Of a stretch of 64,000 nt of DNA, positions 52,396 to 62,218 are shown piece after piece (positions within the stretch are counted from its first letter, which is position 1; each line of letters opens with the position of its first letter). The DNA is taken from positions 4,774,001 through 4,838,000 of the forward strand of contig OY761822.1 in assembly GCA_963664945.1 (NCBI GenBank), written 5' to 3'. The notes under the pieces are model-generated. The model had not been told where the DNA came from and ran no database searches. It saw only the letters and a program-made list of their open reading frames with translations. This DNA comes from UBA6522 sp963664945 (GTDB lineage Bacteria; Pseudomonadota; Gammaproteobacteria; Steroidobacterales; Rariloculaceae). The position numbers and the translations under genes were made by a program.

Positions 52396-54523
52396 CAGGG
52401 CTCTCCAAAAGTCGGGGCGTATAGCCTGAGGCTGTAAACGGTGAGGGAAGCGGTCAGGCTGTGCAAGGTCTGGCTATTCAGAAGTCGTTGTGGCATAAAG
52501 GGGGTCATGGTGATCTCGGTGTTTTCCCGTGGCCGGTTGAAGTTGCGCGATGTGTGGGTGCGCCCGGTGCGCGGCGTGGCGGAGCGGCGGCGTTGGGACG
52601 CGCTGATGAGGGAGTTTCACTATTTGCCGTACAAGGGATTGTTCGGTCAGTCGCTGCGTCACGTGGCGGTATGCGGCGGGAGCCGGGTTGCGCTGCTGGG
52701 CTGGACGGCGGGCGCGTTCAAGGTCGGGGTTCGGGACGAGTGGCTGGGTTGGCCGCCGGAGCGGCAGTTTCGGCGGCTGAAGCTGATCGCGAACAACAGC
52801 CGTTTCGCGTTGCTGGTGGGCAAGGGGGAGGTACGCAACCTGGCCTCTCGGGTGCTGGGTCTGAGTCTGCGCCGGCTGTCGGGGGACATGCGCGCGATGC
52901 ACGGTTTCCCGGTGCTGTTGGCGGAGACGTTCGTGGACCCGTCGCGGTTTTCGGGGGTTTGCTACCGGGCGTCGAACTGGCGGATGCTGGGCCTGACGCG
53001 CGGTTATTCGCGGGTGTACGGCAGCCCGGCGCGGTGGCGCGAGCACGGCCAGCCCAAGGAGGTTTACGTGTACGAGCTTGAAGCCGGCGCCCGCGAGGCG
53101 CTACGCGATGGGCGCGAGCCCGTGGAGGTGCGCGAGGCGCCGATGCCGGCGGGGCAATTGCGCAGTCTTCACGACTTTCTCGGGGAGATGGAGGATTTTC
53201 GCAAACGGCGCGGGCAGCGCTACAGCTTGGCGAGCTACCTGACGATCATGATCGCGGCGCGCCTGGCCGGGTATCGCGGCGTGAGCGCGTTCGGGGAGTT
53301 CGCCGCCCGGCTCGACGAGGCGCAGCGCCGTGCGGTGGGCGGGTTCTTCAGCCCGACGCGCCAGTGCTACACAGTGCCCGCTGCCTCGACCTTCCATTAC
53401 ATCCTCTCGAAGCTGCCGCCGGACACTCTGGATCGGGCGCTGCGCGCCTGGAGCGCCCAGCATGCCGGGCTTGCGCCGGTGGCCATGGACGGCAAGGACG
53501 TGCGCGGCGCCTCCAGGCGGACCGAGGGCGAACGCCAGATGATGGTGGCCGCGGTGGAGCACGGCAGCGGCCTGGTGCTCGGGCAGGTGCGCATCGGCGC
53601 CAAAAGCAACGAGATCCCGGCGGTGCGCGAACTGGCGCGGCAACTGGACCTCGCCGGGCGCGTCGTCACGCTCGACGCCATCCACGCCCAACACGACACG
53701 GCGCGCTGCTTGGTGGAGGAGTGCAAGGCCGACTACGCGATCACCGCCGTGAAGGGCAACCAGCCGAGCATTCGCGAGGACCTGGCGGACATCGACTGGA
53801 GCCAGGCGCGCTGGAGCGCCGAGGCGCTGCACAAGGCCCATGGGCGGCTGGAGACCCGCCGCTGCGCGGCCTTCGACCTCACGCCCGCCAAGTGGGACGG
53901 GCGGTGCGATCTGCCCGCACGCCGTCAGGCGCTGCGCGTGCAGCGCGAGCGCGTCGTGGTCAAGACCGGGGAAAGCACCCGCGAGATCGCCTACGGGCTC
54001 ACCTCGCTCGGCGTCGAGGAGGCCGGACCCGACGAACTGTTGAACATCGTGCGCCGCCACTGGGAAGTGGAGAACCGGGTTCACTACGTGCGCGACTTCA
54101 GCTACGACGAGGACCGCTGCCGCGCCGCGGCCGGGCATCTGCCGCAAAACCTGGCGGCGCTCAGCAACGCCGCGATCTCCATCGTGCGCGCGATCGGCCA
54201 CTTCGACTACATCCCCCAGGCAAACCGCCACTACGCCGCACGCCCGCAGGATGCGCTCGACGCCATCCTGACCCCCGCGCCGCCCTGACCGGGCACCCCG
54301 CGGACCCCCGACGGCGCACCGCCCGGCCGCGCCGCGGCATCCCCGTGCGCGCCGCGCCTACTCAGCGCCCAGGCACCAACCCATACCCCCGAGCAAACCC
54401 GCTCAACGCCTCCCCACCGCCCTGGACCGACCGGCGACCCCTCCGCTACAGCCACACATCCCCGTCGGACCCATCGCTCAGCCTCACCGGAACCAACCGG
54501 ACCGGGACTTTTGGATAGGCCTG
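52396..54523 (+). mobile_element. ISAs1-family element, copy 2 (in the amidase gene)
   Basis: 2128 bp, same length and ends as copy 1 at 41092-43219 but inverted. The target duplication agtggcggag is at 52386-52395 and 54524-54533. The two copies appear identical by eye, so they moved very recently. Confidence 0.93.
52507..54288 (+). CDS. DUF4338 (DruA-like)/ISAs1 fusion transposase, copy 2
   Basis: 593 aa from ATG 52507, identical to copy 1. DUF4338 occupies about residues 10-190. The ISAs1 DDE domain has its acidic residues in AMDGKDVRG, TLDAIHAQ and HWEVENRVHY. The GTG at 52441 is an alternative start. Orientation is opposite to the amidase gene it interrupts. Confidence 0.87.
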   Translation: MVISVFSRGRLKLRDVWVRPVRGVAERRRWDALMREFHYLPYKGLFGQSLRHVAVCGGSRVALLGWTAGAFKVGVRDEWLGWPPERQFRRLKLIANNSRFALLVGKGEVRNLASRVLGLSLRRLSGDMRAMHGFPVLLAETFVDPSRFSGVCYRASNWRMLGLTRGYSRVYGSPARWREHGQPKEVYVYELEAGAREALRDGREPVEVREAPMPAGQLRSLHDFLGEMEDFRKRRGQRYSLASYLTIMIAARLAGYRGVSAFGEFAARLDEAQRRAVGGFFSPTRQCYTVPAASTFHYILSKLPPDTLDRALRAWSAQHAGLAPVAMDGKDVRGASRRTEGERQMMVAAVEHGSGLVLGQVRIGAKSNEIPAVRELARQLDLAGRVVTLDAIHAQHDTARCLVEECKADYAITAVKGNQPSIREDLADIDWSQARWSAEALHKAHGRLETRRCAAFDLTPAKWDGRCDLPARRQALRVQRERVVVKTGESTREIAYGLTSLGVEEAGPDELLNIVRRHWEVENRVHYVRDFSYDEDRCRAAAGHLPQNLAALSNAAISIVRAIGHFDYIPQANRHYAARPQDALDAILTPAPP

Positions 54524-55649
54524 AGTGGCGGAGCGTGAGCCAGCACTGCCACAACCGGTCCATGTCATAATCCGGGACAACTCGATCCACGCGCGCACCG
54601 TGGGTTTCGAGAATCGAGAGCGACTCCTCGCACAGATCGAGCACGCCCGGCTCGGTCGCCAGATAGCCGTCGTAATCACCCATCCAGCCAATGCGCAGGC
54701 CATCGAGTCCCCGTACACGGTAGGCGTCGAAACCGGGCAAGTCGTCGCGCATCATCATTGGCGCTCGCGGATCGAAGCCGGCCATCGTATCCAGAAGACG
54801 GATCGTGTCCTCGACGTTCATGCCCATCGGCCCGTTCGTCGAGAGCTGGTTGTAGAACAGGTCGTCCGGGGTGCGCGGCACCCGGCCCTGGCTCGGCCTG
54901 AAACCGATCACGTTATTGAAAGCCGCGGGGTTTCTGAGCGAGCCCATCATGTCGCTGCCGTCGGCGATGGGCAGCATGCGTGTGGCGATGCCCACCGCGG
55001 CGCCGCCGCTGCTGCCGCCGGCCGCAAGCGCCGGATCGTAGGCATTGCGCGTGACGCCGAACACGCTGTTGTAGCTCTGCGATCCCATGCCGAACTCGGG
55101 CACATTGGTCTTGCCGATGAAGATGGCCCCCGCATCGCGAATTCGTGCGATGTGCAAGTCGTCCGACTCTGGCATCGTCCCCGCAAATATCGGCGAGCCG
55201 AGACTCGTGGGAAGGCCTTCGGCATTGGCCAGGTCCTTGACCGCGTGCGGTACGCCGTGCAACCAGCCACGGTATTCGCCGCGCGAGAGTTCTTCGTCCG
55301 CGCGCCTTGCCTCCGCGAGGCAGGTATCGTCATCGAGCCGGCTGACAACAGCGTTGTAAACGGGATTGCAGTTGTCAATGCGTTCAAGAAAGGCTTGCAT
55401 GGTCTCGACGCAACTGACCTGGCGCGCCCGGACCGCGGCGGAGAGCTGCGCGGCGGACAGCGACGTCAGGTCGCTTGGCAATTCAGCGTGAGCAGTTGCT
55501 GGCGTGAGTGTGGGCATCAGAAGGGCGGCGCTTACCCCGGCGGCGGAGTCCCTCATGAATCGGCGGCGGCTGAGGAGCGATCGCAAGAATCCCATCGTCA
55601 ATCTCCGCGCGGGAAGCACGGGATCATAGCACCGCCGGGAAAAAATGGA

Positions 55650-55839
55650 CTGGCGCCGCATCAAACCGCAGCAATTCTCATTACGCCCGTCCGCCCTCTC
55701 CCCGGGGTGGGTCTGGCGGTGGTTTTGGCCCGGATTGCGCCGGACAAGGGGGTGTCGGATGCCCGGTCGCGACGTGTGGCGCCAAAATGAGAACTGCTGA
55801 TCAAACCGACAATGCCGCATCGGGTTGATGCGGCGCCAG
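55650..55839. repeat. 190-bp non-coding inverted-repeat element
   Basis: Left arm about 55650-55687; right arm about 55778-55839, the same sequence inverted but with a 22-bp insertion. Outer arms share a TGGCGCCGCATCAA/TTGATGCGGCGCCA pair and inner arms a CAGCA.TTCTCATT pair. It lies between the amidase start and the TRAP permease stop, a gap of 279 bp with no gene. It looks like a MITE or a very long hairpin. Confidence 0.7.
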
Positions 55840-55874
55840 GGCCCGTCAACGCTCCGAGACAGCGCTGGCAGGCC

Positions 55875-57755
55875 CTAACCGGATTCGAGGCGTGGACGCG
55901 CGAAGCGAAACCCGACGAGTACGGCAATCCCGACCGCTGCTGCGGCGGCCGCGCCAGGCGCGTCCGCACCCAGCCATACGGTGCTGGAACCCACGGCGAG
56001 TGCGCCGGCAAATACCAATAGTCCGGCCGACAACGCCGCCACGCTGCCTGCCACGACCGTCTGCAGCGCCCTGGAAATAAGCAGCGCCGCCACGAGCGCC
56101 GTGCCGACCGCGTAGACGTTGGCCAGAGTCGAGCCCTGCAGCAGCAGCGCGTCGTTATAGCTCCACAGAAACGGCAGCAGATACGCCACCGCGCCAAGCT
56201 GCACGCCGATCCAGGAGGTGCGCCAGACCTCGCTCCCCGCGAGCCCCGACGCGACCGCGCTTGCGATCGCCACGGGCGGGGTCAGAAACGACAACAGCCC
56301 GAAGTAGAAGATGAACAGGTGCGCCGCCATCGGCGCCACGCCCATCTCAACGATGGCGGGAGCGAGGATCACCGAGAGGACCACGTAGATCGCCGCCGTG
56401 GGCATCCCCATGCCCAGGATGATGGAGATACCCCCGGTCAACAACAACATGGCCAGGAGCCCGGCATTCTCTCCGATCTGGGTGAGCACCAGCGACAGCG
56501 AGAACCCCAGGCCGGTGATGTTCATGACACCGATGACGATGCCGGCGCCGCCGGCGATCATCAGCAACGGCAACATGTTGGCGCCGCCGCCGACGATGAG
56601 ATCGAACCACTCGGACTTGTTCGGGAGCCGCCGCTTGCGAACCACCGTCAACCCCAGCAGGGCCGCGACGGCCCACAGTGCGGCCACCCCCGGATTGAAC
56701 CCCCGCCAGAACAACAGGTAAAGCAGGAGCGCCAGGGGCGCCAGGAAGACCCATCCCTCGCGCAACTCCTCGCCGGCCCTGGGGAGCTGTTCCCTGGGCA
56801 GGCCGTGCAATCCGTAGCGCAGGGCGATGGCGTCGACCTGGGAAAACAGGCAGACGTAATACAGCAATGCCGGAACCGCAGCGGCAATCACGACGCTGGC
56901 GTAACTGACCTGGAGGAAGTCCGCGATCAGGAACGCCGTGGCGCCCATCACCGGCGGCGCAAATTGCCCGCCATTGGAAGCCACGGCCTCGATTGCAGCC
57001 GCATAGTGGGACTTGAAACCGGATCGTTTCATCAGCGGAATCGTGACGATGCCCGTCGACATGATGTTGCCGACGGACGTCCCGTTGATCGAACCGAATA
57101 TGCTCGACGCGACGACCGCCACCTTCGCCGGACCGCCGCGCTGATGCCCCATGGCCGACATGGCCAGATTGGTGAAGAATTTCGTCGCGCCGCTGACCTC
57201 CATCAGCTTGCCGAGCACGATGAACGCCAGAACCAGCCGCGCGACCACCGTCAGGACCTGGCCGGGCACGCCATTCGTATCGGCGTACAGGTACATGATC
57301 AAGCGCGACATCCGGAGTTGCTCGGCCTGAAACGGCGGCGGCAGCAGATAGCCGAGAAACCCGTAGGCGATGAGGCACCAGACAAGGATGGTGATCGGGA
57401 GTCCGGCCGCGCGGCGCAACGCCTCCATGAGCAGCAGCACCGCCACGAGGCCCGGGATGTATTTCTGCGGCGTGTAGCCGGAGATATCGATGATCCAGTC
57501 GGAGTAGTTCAACGACATCCAGCCCCAACTGCAGATGGCCGCAAGGCCGAGCAGAAGTTCGATCGCGCCGGTGCGGCGCCCGTAGGGGTGCTTGAGGAAC
57601 GCGGCGGCTATACCCAGCGCCATCAAGGGGCCCATCCACTCGGCGGAAATGATCGACACGCCGAAGTACTGGGGCAAGTCGATGATCCACGCAACGCCGA
57701 GGACGATGACCGCCCCAAGGTAGACGTGCTCGAGTCGCTTCAGGAATCCGCTCAA
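55875..57755 (-). CDS. TRAP transporter fused permease (4TM/12TM)
   Basis: 626 aa membrane protein with about 15-17 hydrophobic helices. The first third corresponds to DctQ and the rest to DctM: FGSINGTSVGNIMSTGIVTI, AIEAVASNGGQFAPPVMGAT, ILGMGMPTAAIYVVLSVILA, FYFGLLSFLTPPVAIASAVA are DctM landmarks. Such fused permeases work with TAXI-type binding proteins, and one is encoded 54 bp upstream on the same strand. The substrate is a small organic solute, probably a carboxylate. Confidence 0.88.
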   Translation of the reverse strand: MSGFLKRLEHVYLGAVIVLGVAWIIDLPQYFGVSIISAEWMGPLMALGIAAAFLKHPYGRRTGAIELLLGLAAICSWGWMSLNYSDWIIDISGYTPQKYIPGLVAVLLLMEALRRAAGLPITILVWCLIAYGFLGYLLPPPFQAEQLRMSRLIMYLYADTNGVPGQVLTVVARLVLAFIVLGKLMEVSGATKFFTNLAMSAMGHQRGGPAKVAVVASSIFGSINGTSVGNIMSTGIVTIPLMKRSGFKSHYAAAIEAVASNGGQFAPPVMGATAFLIADFLQVSYASVVIAAAVPALLYYVCLFSQVDAIALRYGLHGLPREQLPRAGEELREGWVFLAPLALLLYLLFWRGFNPGVAALWAVAALLGLTVVRKRRLPNKSEWFDLIVGGGANMLPLLMIAGGAGIVIGVMNITGLGFSLSLVLTQIGENAGLLAMLLLTGGISIILGMGMPTAAIYVVLSVILAPAIVEMGVAPMAAHLFIFYFGLLSFLTPPVAIASAVASGLAGSEVWRTSWIGVQLGAVAYLLPFLWSYNDALLLQGSTLANVYAVGTALVAALLISRALQTVVAGSVAALSAGLLVFAGALAVGSSTVWLGADAPGAAAAAAVGIAVLVGFRFARPRLESG

Positions 57756-57809
57756 ATCAGTCTTCCCGACACAAGCTGCTTCGCATCGGCCCCGGAAACG
57801 AGCGGCGGG

Positions 57810-58862
57810 TTAACGATCCGCGCCGCCGAGCGCTCGCACCTGGTTACGCTCATGAGCGTCGGTCCAGAGCCCCGCTTCCTGAAAATACCGGACCGCGCCC
57901 GGATGGTAAGGATGCGGGTTGTCCGACGGGACGATGGAGTCCGCGGCCACCGGCGCAATCAAGGCATAGTCGCGCCGCAGCGATTCCCACTGCCGGTGAA
58001 TGGTGCCGGCGATCAGGTAGACGTCGTCATCGGAAAGATGGACGCCGGTGTTGAGGTAGGTCGCGAATCGGGCAAGACGGGTAGGCTCCGGCACGCCCAC
58101 AGCCGCAGTGTCGGAGGTAATCAGGTCGACATGCGATCCGGGCACGGTTTCCGTCAGCCTGGCCTCATCGCCGCCGACGCCGAGAAATCGGATTCCGCCG
58201 GGAATCGTCGCCTCGGCCTGGCGCGCCAGGGCGGTGGCGATACCGATGGGCGCGGCATCCACGCGTCCCTCCGTCAGCAGGCGCACGCCGTCCGGCAAGC
58301 TCGCGACGCTGACCATCTCGACGTCATCGGGACCCAGCCCCCCGGTCGAGAGCAGCGACCAGTGCCACCGCTCAAGCGCCACGTTGGAGCGGATGGCCAC
58401 CACGACCCGCCGGCCGCGCAGATCTTCGATCCGGGTCATCCCGGAAGCTGACCGCACCATGAGGTTGTCGCGCAGCGGCATCATCGCAGCCACCAGGCGC
58501 AGGTTCGACATCGCCGCCGCATAAGGGTCCTGGGCCGTGTAAGCCACCTGGCTGTCGATCTGCGTGTTGATGCCCAGCGCGATTTCGCCCCGTTGCAGCA
58601 TGGGCATGTAGACCGAAGAGCCGGAAAACGGCCTGACGGTCGATGGAATCCCGGTCTCGTCCTGCAACAGCTTGGCAATGCCGCTGGCGACCACGTAGTA
58701 GTTGGTTCCGGCCGGGTTCGAGCCGATGGCGATGCGGCGAAGCTGCGCCTCGGCGTCGTGCGGCGCCAGCGCCCACACCAGTCCCGCAATTGCCGCAAGC
58801 AAGCAGGCAGTTGCCTGCCGAATGCCGGTCTTTCCAATTCTCATGGGTTTGCTGACTGTCAT
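57810..58862 (-). CDS. TAXI-family TRAP solute-binding protein
   Basis: 350 aa; ATG 58862 is listed, but ATG 58844 (MRIGKTGIRQAT) is equally possible. A signal peptide ends at HDAEAQ. TAXI landmarks: IAIGSNPAGTNYYVVASGIA, LLQDETGIPSTVRPFSGSSV, LRGRRVVVAIRSNVALER, and a C-terminal HPYHPGAVRYFQEAGLW. It delivers solute to the fused permease encoded next. The pair forms a complete TRAP-TAXI uptake system, unlike the solitary DctP at 33253. Confidence 0.87.
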   Translation of the reverse strand: MTVSKPMRIGKTGIRQATACLLAAIAGLVWALAPHDAEAQLRRIAIGSNPAGTNYYVVASGIAKLLQDETGIPSTVRPFSGSSVYMPMLQRGEIALGINTQIDSQVAYTAQDPYAAAMSNLRLVAAMMPLRDNLMVRSASGMTRIEDLRGRRVVVAIRSNVALERWHWSLLSTGGLGPDDVEMVSVASLPDGVRLLTEGRVDAAPIGIATALARQAEATIPGGIRFLGVGGDEARLTETVPGSHVDLITSDTAAVGVPEPTRLARFATYLNTGVHLSDDDVYLIAGTIHRQWESLRRDYALIAPVAADSIVPSDNPHPYHPGAVRYFQEAGLWTDAHERNQVRALGGADR

Positions 58863-59179
58863 GCTTCAGGGCATTCTACAGGCGCGCGCAGGTTGCGGAC
58901 AGTTGACGTGCTATCGGTTGTCGGAATTGCACGGAGAATGCCATGAATTCGAAGGCATCCGTATTGTCCAATGTGGACATGACCGGCATGCGGCCCCTTC
59001 TTGAGAACCAACTGGGTCTATAGCAGCACCGGGAATCTATACTGCGGCACATTCCCGCGGTCCACCTTCCGAAGCGTTCCGCGGCGCAGGTTCCCAAGCC
59101 GCGATTCGTCGCGGTTGTGGCACACCGAGTGCGGTATCATCCAAGGTGGGAGCATCGCACGAGGCGCGGAGAACGAGCC
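58863..59179. other. Intergenic region
   Basis: 317 bp between the divergent TAXI and ATPase genes. No gene, tRNA or clear repeat is visible. A purine-rich stretch precedes the ATG at 59180. Confidence 0.4.
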
Positions 59180-60511
59180 ATGTCCGGCACCGGAGTTTGG
59201 CCACCTGAGGTCAATGGGCACGGCGCACAGCGCTCGGAGTCGCTCAAGGCAATGCTTCGGACGCTGGCCGAATCCGGCGAGCGTCACGATCCCCTTGTAT
59301 TCGGCGGCCGGGTGCGGATCATCGACAAAGCGTTGAGGATAGCCCGCCATCTTCCCCCGCACGGACCCAAGGGCAACACCATACTGATCCACGGCGCGCC
59401 CGGCGCCGGCAAAACAGCGCTCGTCCGCGAAATCGCCCGCCGACTGGAAAAGGAAGGGGCGACGACGATCATGCAGCCGGAAATTCCCGCGCCAGGACGA
59501 ATCCAGTCAATCTACGCTGGACTTGCGGCCGCTCTCGCCGGCGCGCGTTCCGACCTTGGCCGGACCACCCTCCGGGCGGACACCGCCCTGTCCATCCGTC
59601 CGGGTGGCGTCGGCGGCGACGTCACGACTGGCGAGAGCGTCGCACCGCCAGCACTGGAAGATCCGGAGAGCATTGCGGACCTCCGCGCCGGACGGCCGTG
59701 GCAGCCGAACGAGCGCGCGGTTGTGTTCATCGACGAGATTCAGAACATCGCGCCGGACACCCAGGCGGTTGAGAGTCGACTCGTTCGCGCCCTGCATACC
59801 CAGGACCGTATCCCCGTCCTGCTGGTCTGCTCGGGGCTGTCCAACAGCGAAGATGCACTAGGCCGCGCCGGATTGTCCCGGCTCGGCACCGTGAACTGCA
59901 TTCCCTTGGGGTCGCTGACACACGAGGAGACTCTCGACTGCGCACGGGCAACCCTGGATTTCGTTCGGCAGCGGGGGCTACCCGGCAGCGACGCCGCCGT
60001 GCAACGCTGGGCCGGACGCATCGCGTCATCGTCGGATGGCTGGCCCCGGCATCTGCAGAACTATTTCACTGCCACTTGGGAAACCCTCGCTGGCCAAGGC
60101 GCCCCCGCGCTGGACACCGCCGATCTCGACGCCACCATTCGGCGGGGCGACGCACGCCGGGAGGATTACCACATCAAACGAATTTCCCGGTCCGGGTTGC
60201 CCATCGGCGTCGTTGGCGCACTCCACGAACAGCTCGCGCAGGGGGAGTCGCTCGACGAATATCAGGCCATGAGTGTCATCGACGATGCCATCGCCGGACT
60301 TCCCGCGGGGATGCAGCGGGCGATCAGGGGACGATTCGCCGCCAGCGACGATTACCTTGAGAGCCTGCTGCGGGCGGGCATCGTTTCGCTCGACCGGCAC
60401 AAGCGTTGCGTCTCGCCGATTCCGACGCTCCACCAATTCATTCTGGCGGAATACGGCAAAGGAACCGGTTCGCCAGCGGCCAAAGCCCAGCCACCAGGCT
60501 CGCAAGAGTAA
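59180..60511 (+). CDS. AAA ATP-binding protein
   Basis: 443 aa from ATG 59180; a GTG at 59117 would add 21 residues. One AAA/AAA_16 domain: Walker A LIHGAPGAGKTALVREIARR (about residues 75-95), Walker B AVVFIDEIQNIAP, then a sensor-like LLVCSGLSNSEDALGRAGLS. A helical lid and a C-terminal winged-helix-like region follow (GVVGALHEQLAQGE...VSPIPTLHQFILAEYGKG). The pattern resembles Orc/Cdc6-like or STAND-type regulators. It is solitary, with no partner nuclease or transposase. Function unknown. Confidence 0.72.
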   Translation: MSGTGVWPPEVNGHGAQRSESLKAMLRTLAESGERHDPLVFGGRVRIIDKALRIARHLPPHGPKGNTILIHGAPGAGKTALVREIARRLEKEGATTIMQPEIPAPGRIQSIYAGLAAALAGARSDLGRTTLRADTALSIRPGGVGGDVTTGESVAPPALEDPESIADLRAGRPWQPNERAVVFIDEIQNIAPDTQAVESRLVRALHTQDRIPVLLVCSGLSNSEDALGRAGLSRLGTVNCIPLGSLTHEETLDCARATLDFVRQRGLPGSDAAVQRWAGRIASSSDGWPRHLQNYFTATWETLAGQGAPALDTADLDATIRRGDARREDYHIKRISRSGLPIGVVGALHEQLAQGESLDEYQAMSVIDDAIAGLPAGMQRAIRGRFAASDDYLESLLRAGIVSLDRHKRCVSPIPTLHQFILAEYGKGTGSPAAKAQPPGSQE

Positions 60512-60675
60512 CCAGCGAAGACATGCTGGGCGAATCAATCAACGGCACCCGCTCGATTATAGTAGCCACCGCGCACGGAACCCGGAAATTCGGTTGCGGT
60601 GACAGCAGGTCACGCCGACACTGAGGCAACCGTGGGGCCGTTCGCCCCGGAGAGCAGGCGGCAAGGGAACGAGTA

Positions 60676-61839
60676 GTGGCAGAATTGAATCCAATTGATC
60701 TGCTGGACGTCACCTCGCAGTTGGCGGACGACGAAGTACTGGTCAGGGACACCGTGGCTCGCTTTGTGGACGACAGGGTGCTGCCCATCATCAGGGAATG
60801 CTTTGAGGAACACCGCTTCCCCACGGACCTGATCCCCGAGATGGCCAGCCTCGGATTATTCGGCTCCACACTGCACGGATACGGCTGCGCGGGCCTGAAC
60901 AACACCTGTTACGGCCTGATCTGCCAGGAACTCGAGCGCGGCGACAGCGGTCTGCGCAGCTTCATCTCCGTGCAAAGCTCGCTGACCATGTTTCCGATCC
61001 ACCGCTACGGCACGAGCCTGCAAAAGGACCGCTGGCTGCCGGCGATGGCGCGCGGCGAAGCGCTCGGGTGTTTCGGGCTGACCGAAGCCCATGGCGGCTC
61101 CGACCCGGGCAACATGAAGACGCACGCGAAGCGGGATGGCGACGACTGGATTCTCAACGGTTCGAAAATGTGGATCACCAACGGAACGGTCGCCGACGTC
61201 GCTCTGGTCTGGGCGATGACCGACGACGGCGTTCGCGGGTTCCTGGTTGAGCAGGGCATGCCTGGGTTCGAAGCAACCGATATCGAGCGAAAGTTCTCGA
61301 TGCGGGCTTCAATCACCTCGGCGCTGTTCTTCGACAACGTCCGCATCCCGGCCGAGAACGTTCTTCCCGATGCGGTGGGACTGCGGTATCCATTGAGTTG
61401 CCTGACGCAAGCGCGCTACGGGATCTGTTGGGGCGTCATCGGCGCCGCACAGGCGTGTTTGCAGGAGATGATTGACTATTCCGACTCCAGGGTCCTGTTC
61501 GACCGCCCACTCTCCCATACGCAATCGATCCAGATTCGGCTGGCGGATATGGCACGACGGATCACGACATCTCAATTGCTCGCCTTCAGGCTTGCGCAAC
61601 TGAAGGACGCGGGCCAATTGCGGCCGGCGCAGGTATCGCTGGCCAAGTGGCACAACGTCCGGGCGGCACTGGATATCGCCCGCGACAGCCGGGACATGCT
61701 CGGCGGCAGCGGCATCACCGCGGAATTCACGCCCATGCGCCACATGCTCAACCTGGAGACCGTGATTACCTATGAGGGCACCGAGACCGTGCACCAGTTG
61801 ATCGTGGGTCAGGAACTGACCGGGGTGAACGCGTTCTGA
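60676..61839 (+). CDS. gcdH: Glutaryl-CoA dehydrogenase
   Basis: 387 aa acyl-CoA dehydrogenase from GTG 60676. The glutaryl-CoA type is indicated by GLRSFISVQSSLTMFPIHRY, CFGLTEAHGGSDPGNMKTHA, and the end TYEGTETVHQLIVGQELTGV, where the Glu of TYEGTE is the catalytic base. It oxidises and decarboxylates glutaryl-CoA to crotonyl-CoA in Lys, Trp and aromatic breakdown. The frame is intact. No ETF or CoA-transferase gene lies in the window. Confidence 0.9.
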   Translation: MAELNPIDLLDVTSQLADDEVLVRDTVARFVDDRVLPIIRECFEEHRFPTDLIPEMASLGLFGSTLHGYGCAGLNNTCYGLICQELERGDSGLRSFISVQSSLTMFPIHRYGTSLQKDRWLPAMARGEALGCFGLTEAHGGSDPGNMKTHAKRDGDDWILNGSKMWITNGTVADVALVWAMTDDGVRGFLVEQGMPGFEATDIERKFSMRASITSALFFDNVRIPAENVLPDAVGLRYPLSCLTQARYGICWGVIGAAQACLQEMIDYSDSRVLFDRPLSHTQSIQIRLADMARRITTSQLLAFRLAQLKDAGQLRPAQVSLAKWHNVRAALDIARDSRDMLGGSGITAEFTPMRHMLNLETVITYEGTETVHQLIVGQELTGVNAF

Positions 61840-61914
61840 GCGTCGGTCAGGAATCCGCCTGGGCAGACCAGGGCCTGTTAACGCTATCGGAGATGGCAGG
61901 GAGGAAAATCAGTA

Positions 61915-62157
61915 ATGTCGGAAGCAATCATTGCTCAGAAGAGCCCCTACGCGGCTGAAGTGACCGAGGGCAAAGCGTATTATTGGTGCCGATGCGGGAG
62001 AAGCGCAAACCAGCCGTTTTGCGACGGCTCCCACAGCGGCACCGAGCACGCTCCTGTAAGGTACGTGGCGGAGCGGGACGGCACCGCATACTTCTGCGGT
62101 TGCAAGCGTACGGACAATCAACCGCTCTGCGACGGCAGCCACAAGGGAATCGACTGA
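61915..62157 (+). CDS. CDGSH iron-sulfur protein
   Basis: 80 aa with two CDGSH-type 2Fe-2S sites: YYWCRCGRSANQPFCDGSHS and YFCGCKRTDNQPLCDGSHKG, each giving three Cys and one His. This two-site form is usual for small bacterial CDGSH proteins, which carry redox or cluster-transfer functions. It lies 75 bp after gcdH on the same strand and may be co-transcribed. Confidence 0.9.
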   Translation: MSEAIIAQKSPYAAEVTEGKAYYWCRCGRSANQPFCDGSHSGTEHAPVRYVAERDGTAYFCGCKRTDNQPLCDGSHKGID

Positions 62158-62218
62158 TTCCGGTTCGAACGACTACAACTGGAGCCCCTCGTCGGCTCAT
62201 CGTTTCGGCCGACGGCCA

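Larger units (their letters stand above)
49807..55595 (-). pseudogene. Tat-exported amidase, split by two ISAs1-family elements
   Basis: Pieces are 55595-54524, 52385-51954 and 49856-49807. Joined they give one frame of 517 aa ending SYELVTDHLERRPFPVDTFA. The start has a twin-arginine signal (SRRRFMRDSAAGVSAALLMP). It is an amidase-signature enzyme: Lys in HAVKDLANAEG, and the Gly/Ser stretch AAGGSSGGAAVGIATRMLPI with DGSDMMGSLRNPAAF, supplying the Ser-cisSer-Lys triad. Without the repair, the distal piece would end in residues taken from an IS terminus (LFHASRKSVI). No other damage is seen, so both insertions are recent. Confidence 0.88.

Noticed and set aside
41327..54288. A Druantia defence system, because of the DUF4338 domains
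   Set aside because: No druB, druC, druD or druE gene is present, and each DUF4338 domain is fused to a complete ISAs1 transposase inside an element with terminal repeats and target duplications.
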